Assembly: GCF_004331285.1 (NCBI RefSeq) | Contig: NZ_SJOH01000005.1 | Coordinates: 1 to 64,000, forward strand | Reading direction: 5' to 3' | Origin: Acinetobacter sp. ANC 3781 | Lineage (GTDB): Bacteria > Pseudomonadota > Gammaproteobacteria > Pseudomonadales > Moraxellaceae | DNA length: 64,000 nucleotides | Shown: positions 7,986 through 16,595 of the stretch, piece by piece | Layout of the letters: each line of letters begins with the position of its first letter | How positions within the stretch are numbered: position 1 is the first letter of the stretch | Program-made: the position numbers and the translations under genes | Notes under the pieces: model-generated | Told to the model about the DNA's origin: nothing | Database searches by the model: none | Seen by the model: the letters and a program-made list of their open reading frames with translations, nothing else

Positions 7986-8591
7986 TATTAAATCCTAAAA
8001 TATAATATAAAATGAAGACTTATCTTCTAGAGTTAACACTTTGAACGCAAAACTAAAACTACCATTTCGTTATAGGTTTTGTATCCAATATCGTTTAATT
8101 ATTCACCTTATTTGCTTTAAATAAATTCAGTTTCCCCTACTTCATTTTTATCTCGCTCATCTTTCCTTTAGATTTTGCAAATTTCAAATCAGAGTAATTT
8201 TTCAAAACGCACCATAATTGCTGATAAAAACAGCTAAAACTGCTTCATCAAAATGTATTGCTTACTTTATCTTTAAATTATTTTTAATATTTTAGATCAA
8301 TAACATTGCCACTATTCAGTGCCAAGAGAAAAAGCCGAAAAAATAGACAAAATCACAAGTCCTAAATTTAATTTAGTAATCATATATTTATATATACTTT
8401 AATTTAAATCGTTTGCCTTAAATTGGTGCATGAAATACATCTAAAAATCATACTTTGCTTTATATCGAGTCTTAAGCATTTTTTTGCATGAATTATCAAT
8501 ATTTCCCTTTTTCAAAGCTCTTCCTCAATTCCTAAGCCTCGATATACTGATCTTCTTTTTGTGAAAAACAGCACTAAAATGGGGCTAAAAT
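7986..8591. other. AT-rich divergent region between cah and amt
   Basis: This 606-bp stretch has no supported coding sequence. It must carry promoters of both genes. A TATACT (around 8541-8546) could be a -10 for the ammonium transporter, but I found no convincing -35, sigma-54 element or NtrC dyad, and no recognisable RNA gene. Confidence 0.4.
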
Positions 8592-9779
8592 ATGCAAAAT
8601 ATAGATTTACTCTTTCTCCTTCTTGGTGCGGTTTTAGTTTTAGCCATGCATGCAGGTTTTGCATTTTTGGAGCTGGGCACAGTACGACACAAAAACCAGG
8701 TCAATGCACTCAGCAAAATTCTGACTGATTTCTCCATTTCAGCCATCGCCTACTTTTTTGTTGGCTATTACATTGCTTATGGACAACATTTTTTCCATAT
8801 TGGCGCAACCTTAGCTGCGGATCATGGCTATAACCTGATGCGTTGTTTCTTCCTGCTGACTTTTGCTGCGGCTATTCCTGCCATAATTTCTGGCGGTATT
8901 GCTGAACGTGCCAAAATGCGTTCCCAAGCGATTGCTACCTTATTATTGGTCGCCTTGATCTATCCTTTTTTTGAAGGCATTGCCTGGAATGGCAACTTGG
9001 GACTGCAAAAATGGTTAGCAAGCACATTTGGTGCAAGTTTCCATGACTTTGCCGGTTCTGTGGTGGTGCATGCGATGGGCGGATGGATTGCTTTAGTGGC
9101 AGTGCTTTTACTTGGTGCGCGTTATGGCCGTTATAAAAAAGATGGCAGAGTGAGCGCACACCCTCCTTCTTCCATTCCGTTTCTGGCTTTAGGTTCCTGG
9201 ATCTTAATCGTCGGCTGGTTTGGTTTTAACGTGATGAGCGCGCAACGTCTGGATGCCATTTCAGGTCTGGTTGCGATTAACTCACTCATGGCGATGGTCG
9301 GTGGAACACTGGCTGCCAACTTCATGGGTAAAAATGACCCGGGCTTTTTACACAATGGTCCTTTGGCAGGCTTGGTGGCCATCTGTGCAGGTTCTGATGT
9401 GGTACATCCGGTTGGAGCGCTTATAATTGGAGCAGTTGCAGGTATGATCTTCGTGAAACTCTTTACCTATACGCAAAATAAACTTAAAGTCGATGACGTC
9501 TTGGGTGTTTGGCCATTACACGGCGTATGTGGAACATTTGGTGGCTTGGCCGTGGGTGTCTTCGGACAACAATGGTTAGGCGGTTTAGGCAATGTTTCCA
9601 TGATTTCCCAAATCATTGGGACACTCCTGGCAATCTCGATTGCACTTACTGGCGGCTTTCTGGTTTACGGTGCACTCAAAATCACCATGGGCATCCGTTT
9701 ATCCCAAGAAGATGAATTTCGGGGTGCAGACTTATCTATCCACAAAATTTCAGCCAATTCAGAAGAAACTATTTTTTAA
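8592..9779 (+). CDS. amtB: Ammonium transporter (Amt family)
   Basis: A 395-residue inner-membrane channel for ammonium/ammonia with about eleven hydrophobic helices. The twin histidines of the pore are His160 (in DFAGSVVVHAMGG) and His310 (in VWPLHGVCG). The cytoplasmic tail LSQEDEFRGADLSIHK matches the region to which the PII protein GlnK binds. There is no cleavable signal peptide. No glnK gene is next to it, unlike the usual glnK-amtB pair, so PII control would have to come from elsewhere. A terminator follows. Confidence 0.9.
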   Translation: MQNIDLLFLLLGAVLVLAMHAGFAFLELGTVRHKNQVNALSKILTDFSISAIAYFFVGYYIAYGQHFFHIGATLAADHGYNLMRCFFLLTFAAAIPAIISGGIAERAKMRSQAIATLLLVALIYPFFEGIAWNGNLGLQKWLASTFGASFHDFAGSVVVHAMGGWIALVAVLLLGARYGRYKKDGRVSAHPPSSIPFLALGSWILIVGWFGFNVMSAQRLDAISGLVAINSLMAMVGGTLAANFMGKNDPGFLHNGPLAGLVAICAGSDVVHPVGALIIGAVAGMIFVKLFTYTQNKLKVDDVLGVWPLHGVCGTFGGLAVGVFGQQWLGGLGNVSMISQIIGTLLAISIALTGGFLVYGALKITMGIRLSQEDEFRGADLSIHKISANSEETIF

Positions 9780-9835
9780 ACTGATTTTTAAACCTGATCT
9801 TTAAACCTGCTTTTAAACTTAATACGATTTTCAGC

Positions 9836-9860
9836 GCGACTCGAAAGAGTCGCTTTTTTT
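9836..9860. terminator. Terminator after the ammonium transporter gene
   Basis: GCGACTC (9836-9842), GAAA tetraloop, GAGTCGC (9847-9853) and seven T. It is a textbook Rho-independent terminator on the plus strand. Confidence 0.9.
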
Positions 9861-9912
9861 ATCTCTATAAATGTCACTTCTATTTCTAATAATAGATAAG
9901 TAACAAGGACTA

Positions 9913-10599
9913 TTATAAATATTGCTTAATTTCAGCTAAATTTTGAATCGTATGCTTTGGCTGCTGACCTTCAACCTCATGAAACCCTTTCAACCATACA
10001 GCCTGCATGCCGGCATGGGTGGCGCCTTGTATATCATTTACTGGATGATCACCAATAAAAAGACAATGTTGCGGCTCAACAGCCAATTGACGGCTGGTAT
10101 GCAGAAAAATTTCAGGATTCGGTTTACTCATCCCGACCAATTCAGAACTGACAATTTCATTAAAATAATGACTAAAACCCAAGCCTTGCAAAATGGTTAA
10201 ACGCGTGGCATGTCCACCATTGGAAATGACTGCCAGTTTATAACCCTGTTGTTTTAGATCGGACAACAGATGATTTGCGCCTGGCATGGCAACAGCGGAC
10301 AATCCAAATTGCTGAAACCAGAACTGAGTGAGTTCATCCAAGTCCGGCAGACTGCTCCACGTCAGTTCTTGTTGCAGCGCATATGCCACGGAAGCCGCAA
10401 TACTCGGATGGGTTAACAGCTCTTTTTGGGGATAACCACCATTATCAATACGGCGAATAATCGACTGAATCTGGCTGATCTCAGCATGCGGTAATTGATG
10501 CTGATATGTACGAGCCAGATGTTGGCTATACGCCAAAATACTTTGATCACGATGGGTTAAGGTATTATCCAGATCAAATAAAACAGCACGAATCGTCAT
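9913..10599 (-). CDS. HAD-superfamily hydrolase (phosphatase)
   Basis: A 228-residue soluble HAD phosphatase. Motif I is LFDLDNTLT near the N-terminus (nucleophile and acid Asp), motif II Ser is in VISNGG, motif III Lys in SKPNPEIF, and motif IV in FIGDHPVNDIQGA. The alpha-helical cap between residues 17 and 90 places it with the phosphoglycolate phosphatase/YjjG-like group. The substrate cannot be told from the sequence. It is monocistronic. Confidence 0.85.
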   Translation of the reverse strand: MTIRAVLFDLDNTLTHRDQSILAYSQHLARTYQHQLPHAEISQIQSIIRRIDNGGYPQKELLTHPSIAASVAYALQQELTWSSLPDLDELTQFWFQQFGLSAVAMPGANHLLSDLKQQGYKLAVISNGGHATRLTILQGLGFSHYFNEIVSSELVGMSKPNPEIFLHTSRQLAVEPQHCLFIGDHPVNDIQGATHAGMQAVWLKGFHEVEGQQPKHTIQNLAEIKQYL

Positions 10600-10749
10600 A
10601 TTAATACCTCACAGATCTTGTGGGCTAATGTAGCACTGAAGACCTGAATGATTATGCTATTTCCTGAATATGCTTATCAGCATTGGGCACAAAATTATTT
10701 TGCACCCTCATCCGATTTTCTAAGAATTTAGTCCGCTATTCAGCCATCA

Positions 10750-10782
10750 CTTAAGTCTAGATTAAGTTTTGCTTGGTGTAAT
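10750..10782 (+). promoter_or_regulatory. PmrA-type operator and promoter of the PAP2 phosphatase gene
   Basis: CTTAAG, TCTAG, ATTAAG (10750-10766) is a direct repeat of two PmrA half-sites with the required 5-base spacing. Ten bases later comes TGTAAT (10777-10782) as a -10, so the second half-site takes the place of the -35, as at activator-dependent OmpR-family promoters. The pmrC promoter in this window has the same geometry. Confidence 0.65.
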
Positions 10783-10811
10783 CGCTGAAATAAAATCAAT
10801 CGATCTTTTTT

Positions 10812-11498
10812 ATGCACGACAAGCAACGCTTCCTCCTCTATCAAGGCTGTTTCTTGGTCATCAGTTTTTGCATGCTTTGGGTCTTCTTTCCAGTCGGTGG
10901 ATCACTGGACCTTGCCCTGATTCATCCTTGGGTAAGTGAATCAGGGAAATTCTTATTGCGTGATAACTGGTATTTAGCTGAACTGAATCACCGTTATGTC
11001 AAAGACCTGATCATTTTGGTCTATGCCAGTTTTTTTATTATATGGCTGGCTTCGTTCAAAGTTGAAAAATTAAAACCGCTACGCTGGACCTATGGCTATT
11101 TCTTTTGTATGGTCATTCTTTCAACTTCGATCATTGGATTGTTAAAATCTCAATCCGCCCACGCTTGCCCCTGGAATATCACGATTCCCACATCGCAAGG
11201 CTTCTTTTGGGATTTTTCAGCCACCCAAGGACATTGTTTTCCGGGTGGTCATGCCTCTACAGGTTTTGCGCTTATGGCAGGCTATGCGGTGTTTCGCCAA
11301 TCTGATAAAAAACGCGCCTACTTTTTTCTAATCTCGGGATGTATTTTAGGATTTGCCATGGGTTGGGCACAGATGATGCGTGGAGCACATTTTCTTAGTC
11401 ATAACCTGTGGACAGCATGGATTATCTGGCTGGTTAATGTGGTTTTTTATTTTTTCAATTACAAGCATTTTTCCACTCCTTCATCTTCTCCAGAGTGA
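10812..11498 (+). CDS. PAP2-family lipid phosphatase, probably PmrA-regulated
   Basis: A 228-residue membrane phosphatase with about six hydrophobic segments. The three phosphatase motifs are recognisable, with drift: Lys112 to Pro120 (motif 1, lacking the usual Arg), CFPGGHAS with His147 (motif 2) and MRGAHFLSHNLWTAW with Arg190 and His197 (motif 3). Such enzymes dephosphorylate phosphatidic acid, undecaprenyl pyrophosphate or lipid A. It ends 8 bp from the end of pmrB and has a PmrA-type operator upstream. PAP2 genes also accompany mobile mcr phosphoethanolamine transferases, so a role in lipid A modification is a reasonable inference. No clear Shine-Dalgarno precedes the ATG at 10812. Confidence 0.83.
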   Translation: MHDKQRFLLYQGCFLVISFCMLWVFFPVGGSLDLALIHPWVSESGKFLLRDNWYLAELNHRYVKDLIILVYASFFIIWLASFKVEKLKPLRWTYGYFFCMVILSTSIIGLLKSQSAHACPWNITIPTSQGFFWDFSATQGHCFPGGHASTGFALMAGYAVFRQSDKKRAYFFLISGCILGFAMGWAQMMRGAHFLSHNLWTAWIIWLVNVVFYFFNYKHFSTPSSSPE

Positions 11499-11506
11499 TG
11501 GATTTT

Positions 11507-12832
11507 TTAAATTGGTCTGGTCAGCGGCAATTGCACACTCACCTGTAAACCGCCCAGACTGGCACTTGTTGAAAAAGAAATGCTGCCGCCTAACCGTTCC
11601 GTGGCTTTATCGACAATAGAAAGACCTAAACCGCTACCCATTTCTAAATGATGATGAATCCGATAAAAACGTTTCAAAATCTGCTGGTGTAACTCGGGGG
11701 CAATCCCCGGGCCACTATCTTCGACTTGAACCACGGCAAAACTATCTTGTTCAAATACAGAAACATTAATCACCCCTTGATTCGGCGTGTATTTAATCGC
11801 GTTATCAATCAGGTTAAATATAATCGAATGCACCGCTGATTCCTGACTATGCAATACCACATCTTCCTGACGCTCCATCCCCAAATCAATTTCTTTTTGC
11901 ATGGCTAAGTGAATTAACTGCTCTACGCAATTGGCTGCGACCTGATTCAGTAAAAATTGCTGCTTGCTTTCCACCTCCAGAATTGAAGCATCCTGTTTGG
12001 CCAGATTAAGTAACTGGCTGACCAGATGTTGAATCCGAATTAACCCCTTACTTAAATTTTGTAAATTGTGATCTTCTGGAAACTGTTTTAACAGGATCTG
12101 CATTTGTAAGTTTAATGCAGTAATCGGCGTGCGTAATTCATGTGCGGCATCGGCAATAAACTGTCGCTGTTCCTGTTGCGAAGATGAAATACGCTCAAAT
12201 AAATAATTCATTTCCGTAATGGTCGGTACAATTTCAGCAGGATAATCATTGAGTTGTATTGCTCTTAATTCGTCTGAGTCGCGCTGTGCCAATTCAGCTT
12301 TAAAGTCATCCAGTGGCTGTAAACTTCGACTGATAATCCAGCTTAAGCCCCAAATCACAAAAGGCATAAACAACAAATAGGGAATAAACATACTGCCGGC
12401 AAGCTCGAGTGCCAAACGCTGCCGAGTCGCTTGCTGCTGGCTGACCTGAACCTGATAGTCTTTTAAAGGTAAAACATAAGTATGCCAAATATCTTGGGTG
12501 GTTTTATGGGTGTAAAATCCTGCTTTCTGAACCGGATGTAGCAGCAAATTTATAGCATGGGTTTTATGTTCTTGACGTGCATAAGACCAGACATCCACAA
12601 ACAGATCTTCTTCATGATAATGCTTGGAGGGATCAAACTGGCTTTTTACCGGTTCCGGATCATGTGCCGCGACGCGCTCTGCTAAATTTTTCATCTGCGC
12701 ATCTAAAACTTCATTAATTTCTTCCAGCGCAATCCGATAAGCTGAAAAAATCAACAAGCAGCCCAAGGCAATACTAAAAACAGAAATATAGATAATCAGG
12801 CGTTTTTTTAATGAATACTGTGACTGCACCAA
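11507..12832 (-). CDS. pmrB: Sensor histidine kinase PmrB
   Basis: A 441-residue inner-membrane kinase close to the length of PmrB of A. baumannii. It has one helix at about 11-31, a periplasmic sensor of about 110 residues, a second helix at about 145-168, a HAMP segment, then the dimerisation helix with phospho-acceptor His231 (HELRTP) and an ATPase domain with N box (FNLIDNAIKYTP), G1 (VEDSGPGIAP) and G2 (GSGLGLSIV). It senses envelope signals (low pH, metals, cationic peptides in known homologues) and phosphorylates PmrA. It lies 9 bp after pmrA in the pmrCAB operon. Point changes in this gene are the common route to colistin resistance in the genus; I cannot tell from one sequence whether any are present. 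Confidence 0.93.
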   Translation of the reverse strand: MVQSQYSLKKRLIIYISVFSIALGCLLIFSAYRIALEEINEVLDAQMKNLAERVAAHDPEPVKSQFDPSKHYHEEDLFVDVWSYARQEHKTHAINLLLHPVQKAGFYTHKTTQDIWHTYVLPLKDYQVQVSQQQATRQRLALELAGSMFIPYLLFMPFVIWGLSWIISRSLQPLDDFKAELAQRDSDELRAIQLNDYPAEIVPTITEMNYLFERISSSQQEQRQFIADAAHELRTPITALNLQMQILLKQFPEDHNLQNLSKGLIRIQHLVSQLLNLAKQDASILEVESKQQFLLNQVAANCVEQLIHLAMQKEIDLGMERQEDVVLHSQESAVHSIIFNLIDNAIKYTPNQGVINVSVFEQDSFAVVQVEDSGPGIAPELHQQILKRFYRIHHHLEMGSGLGLSIVDKATERLGGSISFSTSASLGGLQVSVQLPLTRPI

Positions 12833-12841
12833 ATGCTAACC

Positions 12842-13519
12842 TTATAGTTGTCCGAGTCGATAGCCTAAACCACGAATGGTACGAATGAAATCTTTGCCCA
12901 ATTTGGCACGCAAATGATGCACATAGACCTCAATAGTATTACTACTTACTTCGCTATCCAGATCATATAACTTATCTTCTAAATTGGCTTTAGAAAAAAT
13001 CTTGTTCGGATGACTGACCAAAGGAGTTAAAATCGCCCACTCACGATTGGAGAGATCAATATATTGTCCTTTGAACTTGGCAATATGCTGTTCCACATCC
13101 AGAACTAAATCGCCATAACTTAAAATTTTCAGACTGTCTTGCAGTGCCGATTCTGCGCCACTACGGCGTAACAAAGCATGAATACGCGCCAACAATTCAT
13201 CAAACTCATAGGGCTTGATCAAATAATCATCTGCCCCATTGTTCAATCCGTCTACACGGTTTTGTAATTGATCACGTGCGGAAATAATCAGTACCGGCAA
13301 AGCCGGCCACTGCTGACGAATCTGTTTTAACACTTGCATACCGTCCATCATCGGTAAGCCAAGGTCGAGCAAAACAATATCAAACTTTTCCTGGGTCAGT
13401 TTTTTTAAACCATCAATCCCATTGTTGACCCATTCCACATCAAATTGCTGATATTTCAATAACGTCATGCTGGATTCAGCAATCATAAAATCATCTTCAA
13501 TCATTAATATTTTAGTCAT
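12842..13519 (-). CDS. pmrA: Response regulator PmrA
   Basis: A 225-residue OmpR/PhoB-family regulator. The receiver domain has the acidic pair in MIEDD, phospho-acceptor Asp52 (LLDLGLP) and Lys in IKPYEF. The C-terminal winged helix runs from about 127 to 225 and ends IRTIRGLGYRLG. It is nearly identical by eye to my recollection of A. baumannii PmrA. It activates pmrC and, judging by operator sequences here, the PAP2 gene. It sits 9 bp after pmrC and 9 bp before pmrB. Confidence 0.94.
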   Translation of the reverse strand: MTKILMIEDDFMIAESSMTLLKYQQFDVEWVNNGIDGLKKLTQEKFDIVLLDLGLPMMDGMQVLKQIRQQWPALPVLIISARDQLQNRVDGLNNGADDYLIKPYEFDELLARIHALLRRSGAESALQDSLKILSYGDLVLDVEQHIAKFKGQYIDLSNREWAILTPLVSHPNKIFSKANLEDKLYDLDSEVSSNTIEVYVHHLRAKLGKDFIRTIRGLGYRLGQL

Positions 13520-13528
13520 GCCTTAAAC

Positions 13529-15196
13529 TCACACTTTCTTTTTTGATTCACATTGCTGCAGCATATTATTCTGTTCATCAATAACCTGGGTTTTAATATC
13601 CAACAAACTGAGCAGACTTGGGAACAAGTTATCTTGGCTCAATTCTTTGCTTTTTTGCTTGGCTAAGCAAGCGATTTGTGCAGAATTGTGCTGAGTCCAT
13701 TCCGGTGAAAACCACATCAGCATTGGAATATGAGTTTGTTGCGTTGGTGCAATGGCATACGGTGAGCCATGTAAATATAAACCATGCTCCCCTGTCGATT
13801 CACCATGATCAGATAAATACCAGAAGCCAGCTTGATGGGTGTTATTGCCTTTTAACACCTGAATAATCGAGCTTAAAACATGGTCGGTATAGACAATCGA
13901 ATTATCATAACTGTTCAATAATTCTGTACTACTACAGCCTTGAATCGCATTGGTATTACAGCTGGGTTTAAACGGTTGGAATTTCTGTGTTGAACGCTGG
14001 TAATAAGCAGGTCCATGACTTCCCATTTGATGTATGACAATTAAACGTGGGGTTTTGTCAGCTTCAGGAATCGCTGCAAGATAAGCTTTTAAGCTATCCA
14101 CCAAAATTTCATCATAACAATCACCATCTTTGGCACACCATTTGTCTTTTAACTGTTGTGGAATTTGATACTGTTCCACTCGATTACACGTCCCTTTACA
14201 ACCTGAATTGTTGTCTATCCAGGTGACTTTGTAACCTGCTCGCTGTGCAATATCGAGTAGCCCTTCACGGTGACTGGCAAGTTGTGCATCATAATCTGAA
14301 CGAGGCATCCCGGAGAACATACAAGGTACTGAAACTGCTGTTGCCGTACCGCATGAACTGACCTGATTAAAATTAATGATATCCAGTTTAGAGAGTTCAG
14401 GATTGGTATTTTTAGCATAGCCATTTAAAGAAAAACTTTCTGCACGTGCCGTTTCACCGACCACTAAGACCATCAATTTCGGTTTATGCTGTTTACTTAC
14501 CGGGTCAATCAAATGGGCATCATCACCATAAGTCACTAAAGGCAAATTCTGCGCAGGTTTAGATTTATGATAATAAGAAAGTGTTGATGAGATGGTATTT
14601 TGTGGAGAAATCATGCCTTTTAAATCACGATGTTCACGAAAGATTGCTGCATAATCCACATAGAATAGAAATAACAACCCGCCTACTAATAACAATGAAA
14701 CGATGCTATTGATGAGCTTCTTAGTGACTTTAGATAACAAAACTTCAGGCTTGATACGAACCAAAGCAACCAAAATGAGCGGACAGATCACAAAGCCCAC
14801 TGTCCACAGTACAAAGCGTAAAGACAATAAGCCCCGGACTTCACGTGCATCGGTTTGCATCATATTCTGAACTTGTTCAGGTGAAATCACCACGCCCAGG
14901 CTATTCACAAAATATGCAGTAAAACCACCAATGAAAAGCAATACATAAGCAAATATTTTTGCATTCCATTTCCATTGGATCAGTTGAAAAATGAAGTTAT
15001 AGGCTGCAACAATCACCAATACGGTTGCCATTAAAAATAAATAGGCTTTAGGGCCTTGGTAAGGCGTTAAATTTTGTATTTTTTGAAAAAAAGCAAAATT
15101 AAGAACCATACCCAACCAAATCGCCAGCAATAAATTAAACTGGCTTAATGAAATCGGCTTTATCTTATTGCGTATTGGACTGATTATATTTGACAT
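13529..15196 (-). CDS. pmrC: Lipid A phosphoethanolamine transferase PmrC (EptA family)
   Basis: A 555-residue enzyme that adds phosphoethanolamine to lipid A phosphates, lowering the negative charge that polymyxins bind. Five hydrophobic helices lie in the first about 185 residues; the rest is the periplasmic sulfatase-fold domain. Glu248 (VVGETAR) and nucleophile Thr286 (SCGTATAV) are visible, as are the zinc ligands in SDHGESTGEHG and the cysteine pairs typical of EptA/MCR enzymes. It is first in the pmrCAB operon with its own PmrA-type operator. Confidence 0.94.
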   Translation of the reverse strand: MSNIISPIRNKIKPISLSQFNLLLAIWLGMVLNFAFFQKIQNLTPYQGPKAYLFLMATVLVIVAAYNFIFQLIQWKWNAKIFAYVLLFIGGFTAYFVNSLGVVISPEQVQNMMQTDAREVRGLLSLRFVLWTVGFVICPLILVALVRIKPEVLLSKVTKKLINSIVSLLLVGGLLFLFYVDYAAIFREHRDLKGMISPQNTISSTLSYYHKSKPAQNLPLVTYGDDAHLIDPVSKQHKPKLMVLVVGETARAESFSLNGYAKNTNPELSKLDIINFNQVSSCGTATAVSVPCMFSGMPRSDYDAQLASHREGLLDIAQRAGYKVTWIDNNSGCKGTCNRVEQYQIPQQLKDKWCAKDGDCYDEILVDSLKAYLAAIPEADKTPRLIVIHQMGSHGPAYYQRSTQKFQPFKPSCNTNAIQGCSSTELLNSYDNSIVYTDHVLSSIIQVLKGNNTHQAGFWYLSDHGESTGEHGLYLHGSPYAIAPTQQTHIPMLMWFSPEWTQHNSAQIACLAKQKSKELSQDNLFPSLLSLLDIKTQVIDEQNNMLQQCESKKKV

Positions 15197-15227
15197 GATT
15201 GCTGGCTAATCTTTTTACTGATGTCTT

Positions 15228-15260
15228 AATCTAAAATGCCAAACTTAAAACTCACTTAAT
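15228..15260 (-). promoter_or_regulatory. PmrA-type operator and promoter of pmrCAB
   Basis: On the minus strand, ATTAAG, TGAGT, TTTAAG (15260 to 15244) is a perfect pair of PmrA half-sites with 5-base spacing. A -10 candidate TAGATT (15233 to 15228) follows after exactly ten bases, the same distance as at the PAP2 promoter. It implies positive autoregulation of the operon. Confidence 0.72.
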
Positions 15261-15277
15261 AAAAGAAAATAATAAAA

Positions 15278-15304
15278 AAGGCGATGTTTCCATCACCTTT
15301 TAAA
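15278..15304 (-). terminator. Terminator after the porin gene
   Basis: On the minus strand AAAGGTGATG, a GAAA loop and CATCGCC followed by TTTTTT (one G-U pair in the stem) form a Rho-independent terminator that separates the porin from pmrC. Confidence 0.75.
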
Positions 15305-15317
15305 ATCTAGCTACAGA

Positions 15318-16454
15318 TTAGAATCTGTATTCTAGACCTGTACCTAGTACCGGTTGTTTGTCTTCTTTGGAACCTTGCTCAAGGGTTAAATAACCTGCAT
15401 AACCGTATGCCTTAACTTGCTTGTTAAATGCATAGTCCAGACCTGCAAGAATTTGTTTGGCTTCAAAGTCATTCGGATCGACTGCGTTTGATTTAAAGGC
15501 TGTCGTGTTTTGGCTGTATTGCGCTTTTACAGTCCAGGCCTTTGCAGTCGGAAGATTATATTCAGCTCCCAGCAACCAGCCCTGAGCATCATCAATCGTA
15601 TTTGCTAAAGCAGCTGTAGCAGGATTCGCATTTGGACGGCCTACATCTGAAGTTTGAAAAAGTGCTCTTAATGACAACCCGCTGTCTAAATTTAAACGAC
15701 CAATCGCACGAATGGTATCCGCTTCAATGGTCTGATTTAGTGCCAGCGTATTTTCTGTAGAAGTCGCATTCAGGAAACCTTTACCATTGAAACGACTTGG
15801 AATCGCTTTGTCATAACCTAGACCGACAACAAACAGATTATCGGTGTAGGTAATAGAGGTAGACCATGAATCCCCTAGACCACGACCCGCAACCTTGGTG
15901 CCGCCTTTCGTTGATTTAATGGTATCGCCTTCACCAGTTGCCAGTAACGCTTTTGCTTCCAATTTACCGGTACCAATTTTGAATGCGGGTGTCTCATATA
16001 CAAGAACATTATCAATCCGGTTTTCACCAGCCAAAATTCCATTTACATCAGCTGAATTTTCAATGTAATTATTAAAGGTATCTACAGTTGCAGATAACTG
16101 TTTGACTGGCGTATCAATTTTACCGGCTTTTAAAGTCCCTAACTTTTCGTCCTTTAGACCAATCAATAAATTACGTGGAACAAACACATCTGTACCATTT
16201 TCACCATCATCGACATAAAAAGTAAATTCCGCTTGATACAAAGCACTTAAACGGTCTGTAAGTTTTTCATCACCTTTTAAACCAATAAACGAGTTGTTTG
16301 AACTGAGTTCAACCACATCACGGTCTGCTGTATTGGCATTGTTTTCTGGCAAGTAATCTAGAGTTGCATCCACTTCTCCATAGAAGGTTGGCGCTGCAAA
16401 AGTAGCGCCTGCAAGTAGAGTTAAAGCAATTGCTGCTGCAATTTTGGTTTTCAT
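15318..16454 (-). CDS. Outer-membrane porin (general Gram-negative porin family)
   Basis: A 378-residue protein with a signal peptide (about 1-20, cut after TFA). The start of the mature part (PTFYGEVDATLDY), the NSFIGLKGDEKLTDRLSALYQAEFTF stretch and the C-terminal aromatic residue (GLEYRF) are typical of 16-strand trimeric porins. The solute it passes is unknown. It is monocistronic with its own terminator. It is not one of the named A. baumannii porins (OmpA, CarO, Omp33-36) that I would recognise. Confidence 0.87.
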   Translation of the reverse strand: MKTKIAAAIALTLLAGATFAAPTFYGEVDATLDYLPENNANTADRDVVELSSNNSFIGLKGDEKLTDRLSALYQAEFTFYVDDGENGTDVFVPRNLLIGLKDEKLGTLKAGKIDTPVKQLSATVDTFNNYIENSADVNGILAGENRIDNVLVYETPAFKIGTGKLEAKALLATGEGDTIKSTKGGTKVAGRGLGDSWSTSITYTDNLFVVGLGYDKAIPSRFNGKGFLNATSTENTLALNQTIEADTIRAIGRLNLDSGLSLRALFQTSDVGRPNANPATAALANTIDDAQGWLLGAEYNLPTAKAWTVKAQYSQNTTAFKSNAVDPNDFEAKQILAGLDYAFNKQVKAYGYAGYLTLEQGSKEDKQPVLGTGLEYRF

Positions 16455-16595
16455 TTTAAATACCCCTAAGTTATTTTGTAACAGATGTTACTGTTTAGAA
16501 ATATTTAAAAAAATGATTTAGATTTTATTAAGTTATCTTTTTTATTGCTTAGATTTTAAATAGATATTGAATTGAATTAAAAAGCTTTTATCTCA

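Noticed and set aside
8400..8460. Sigma-54 or NtrC site for the ammonium transporter (GGTGCA)
   Set aside because: Only one half-site; the required GG/GC doublet spacing is absent.
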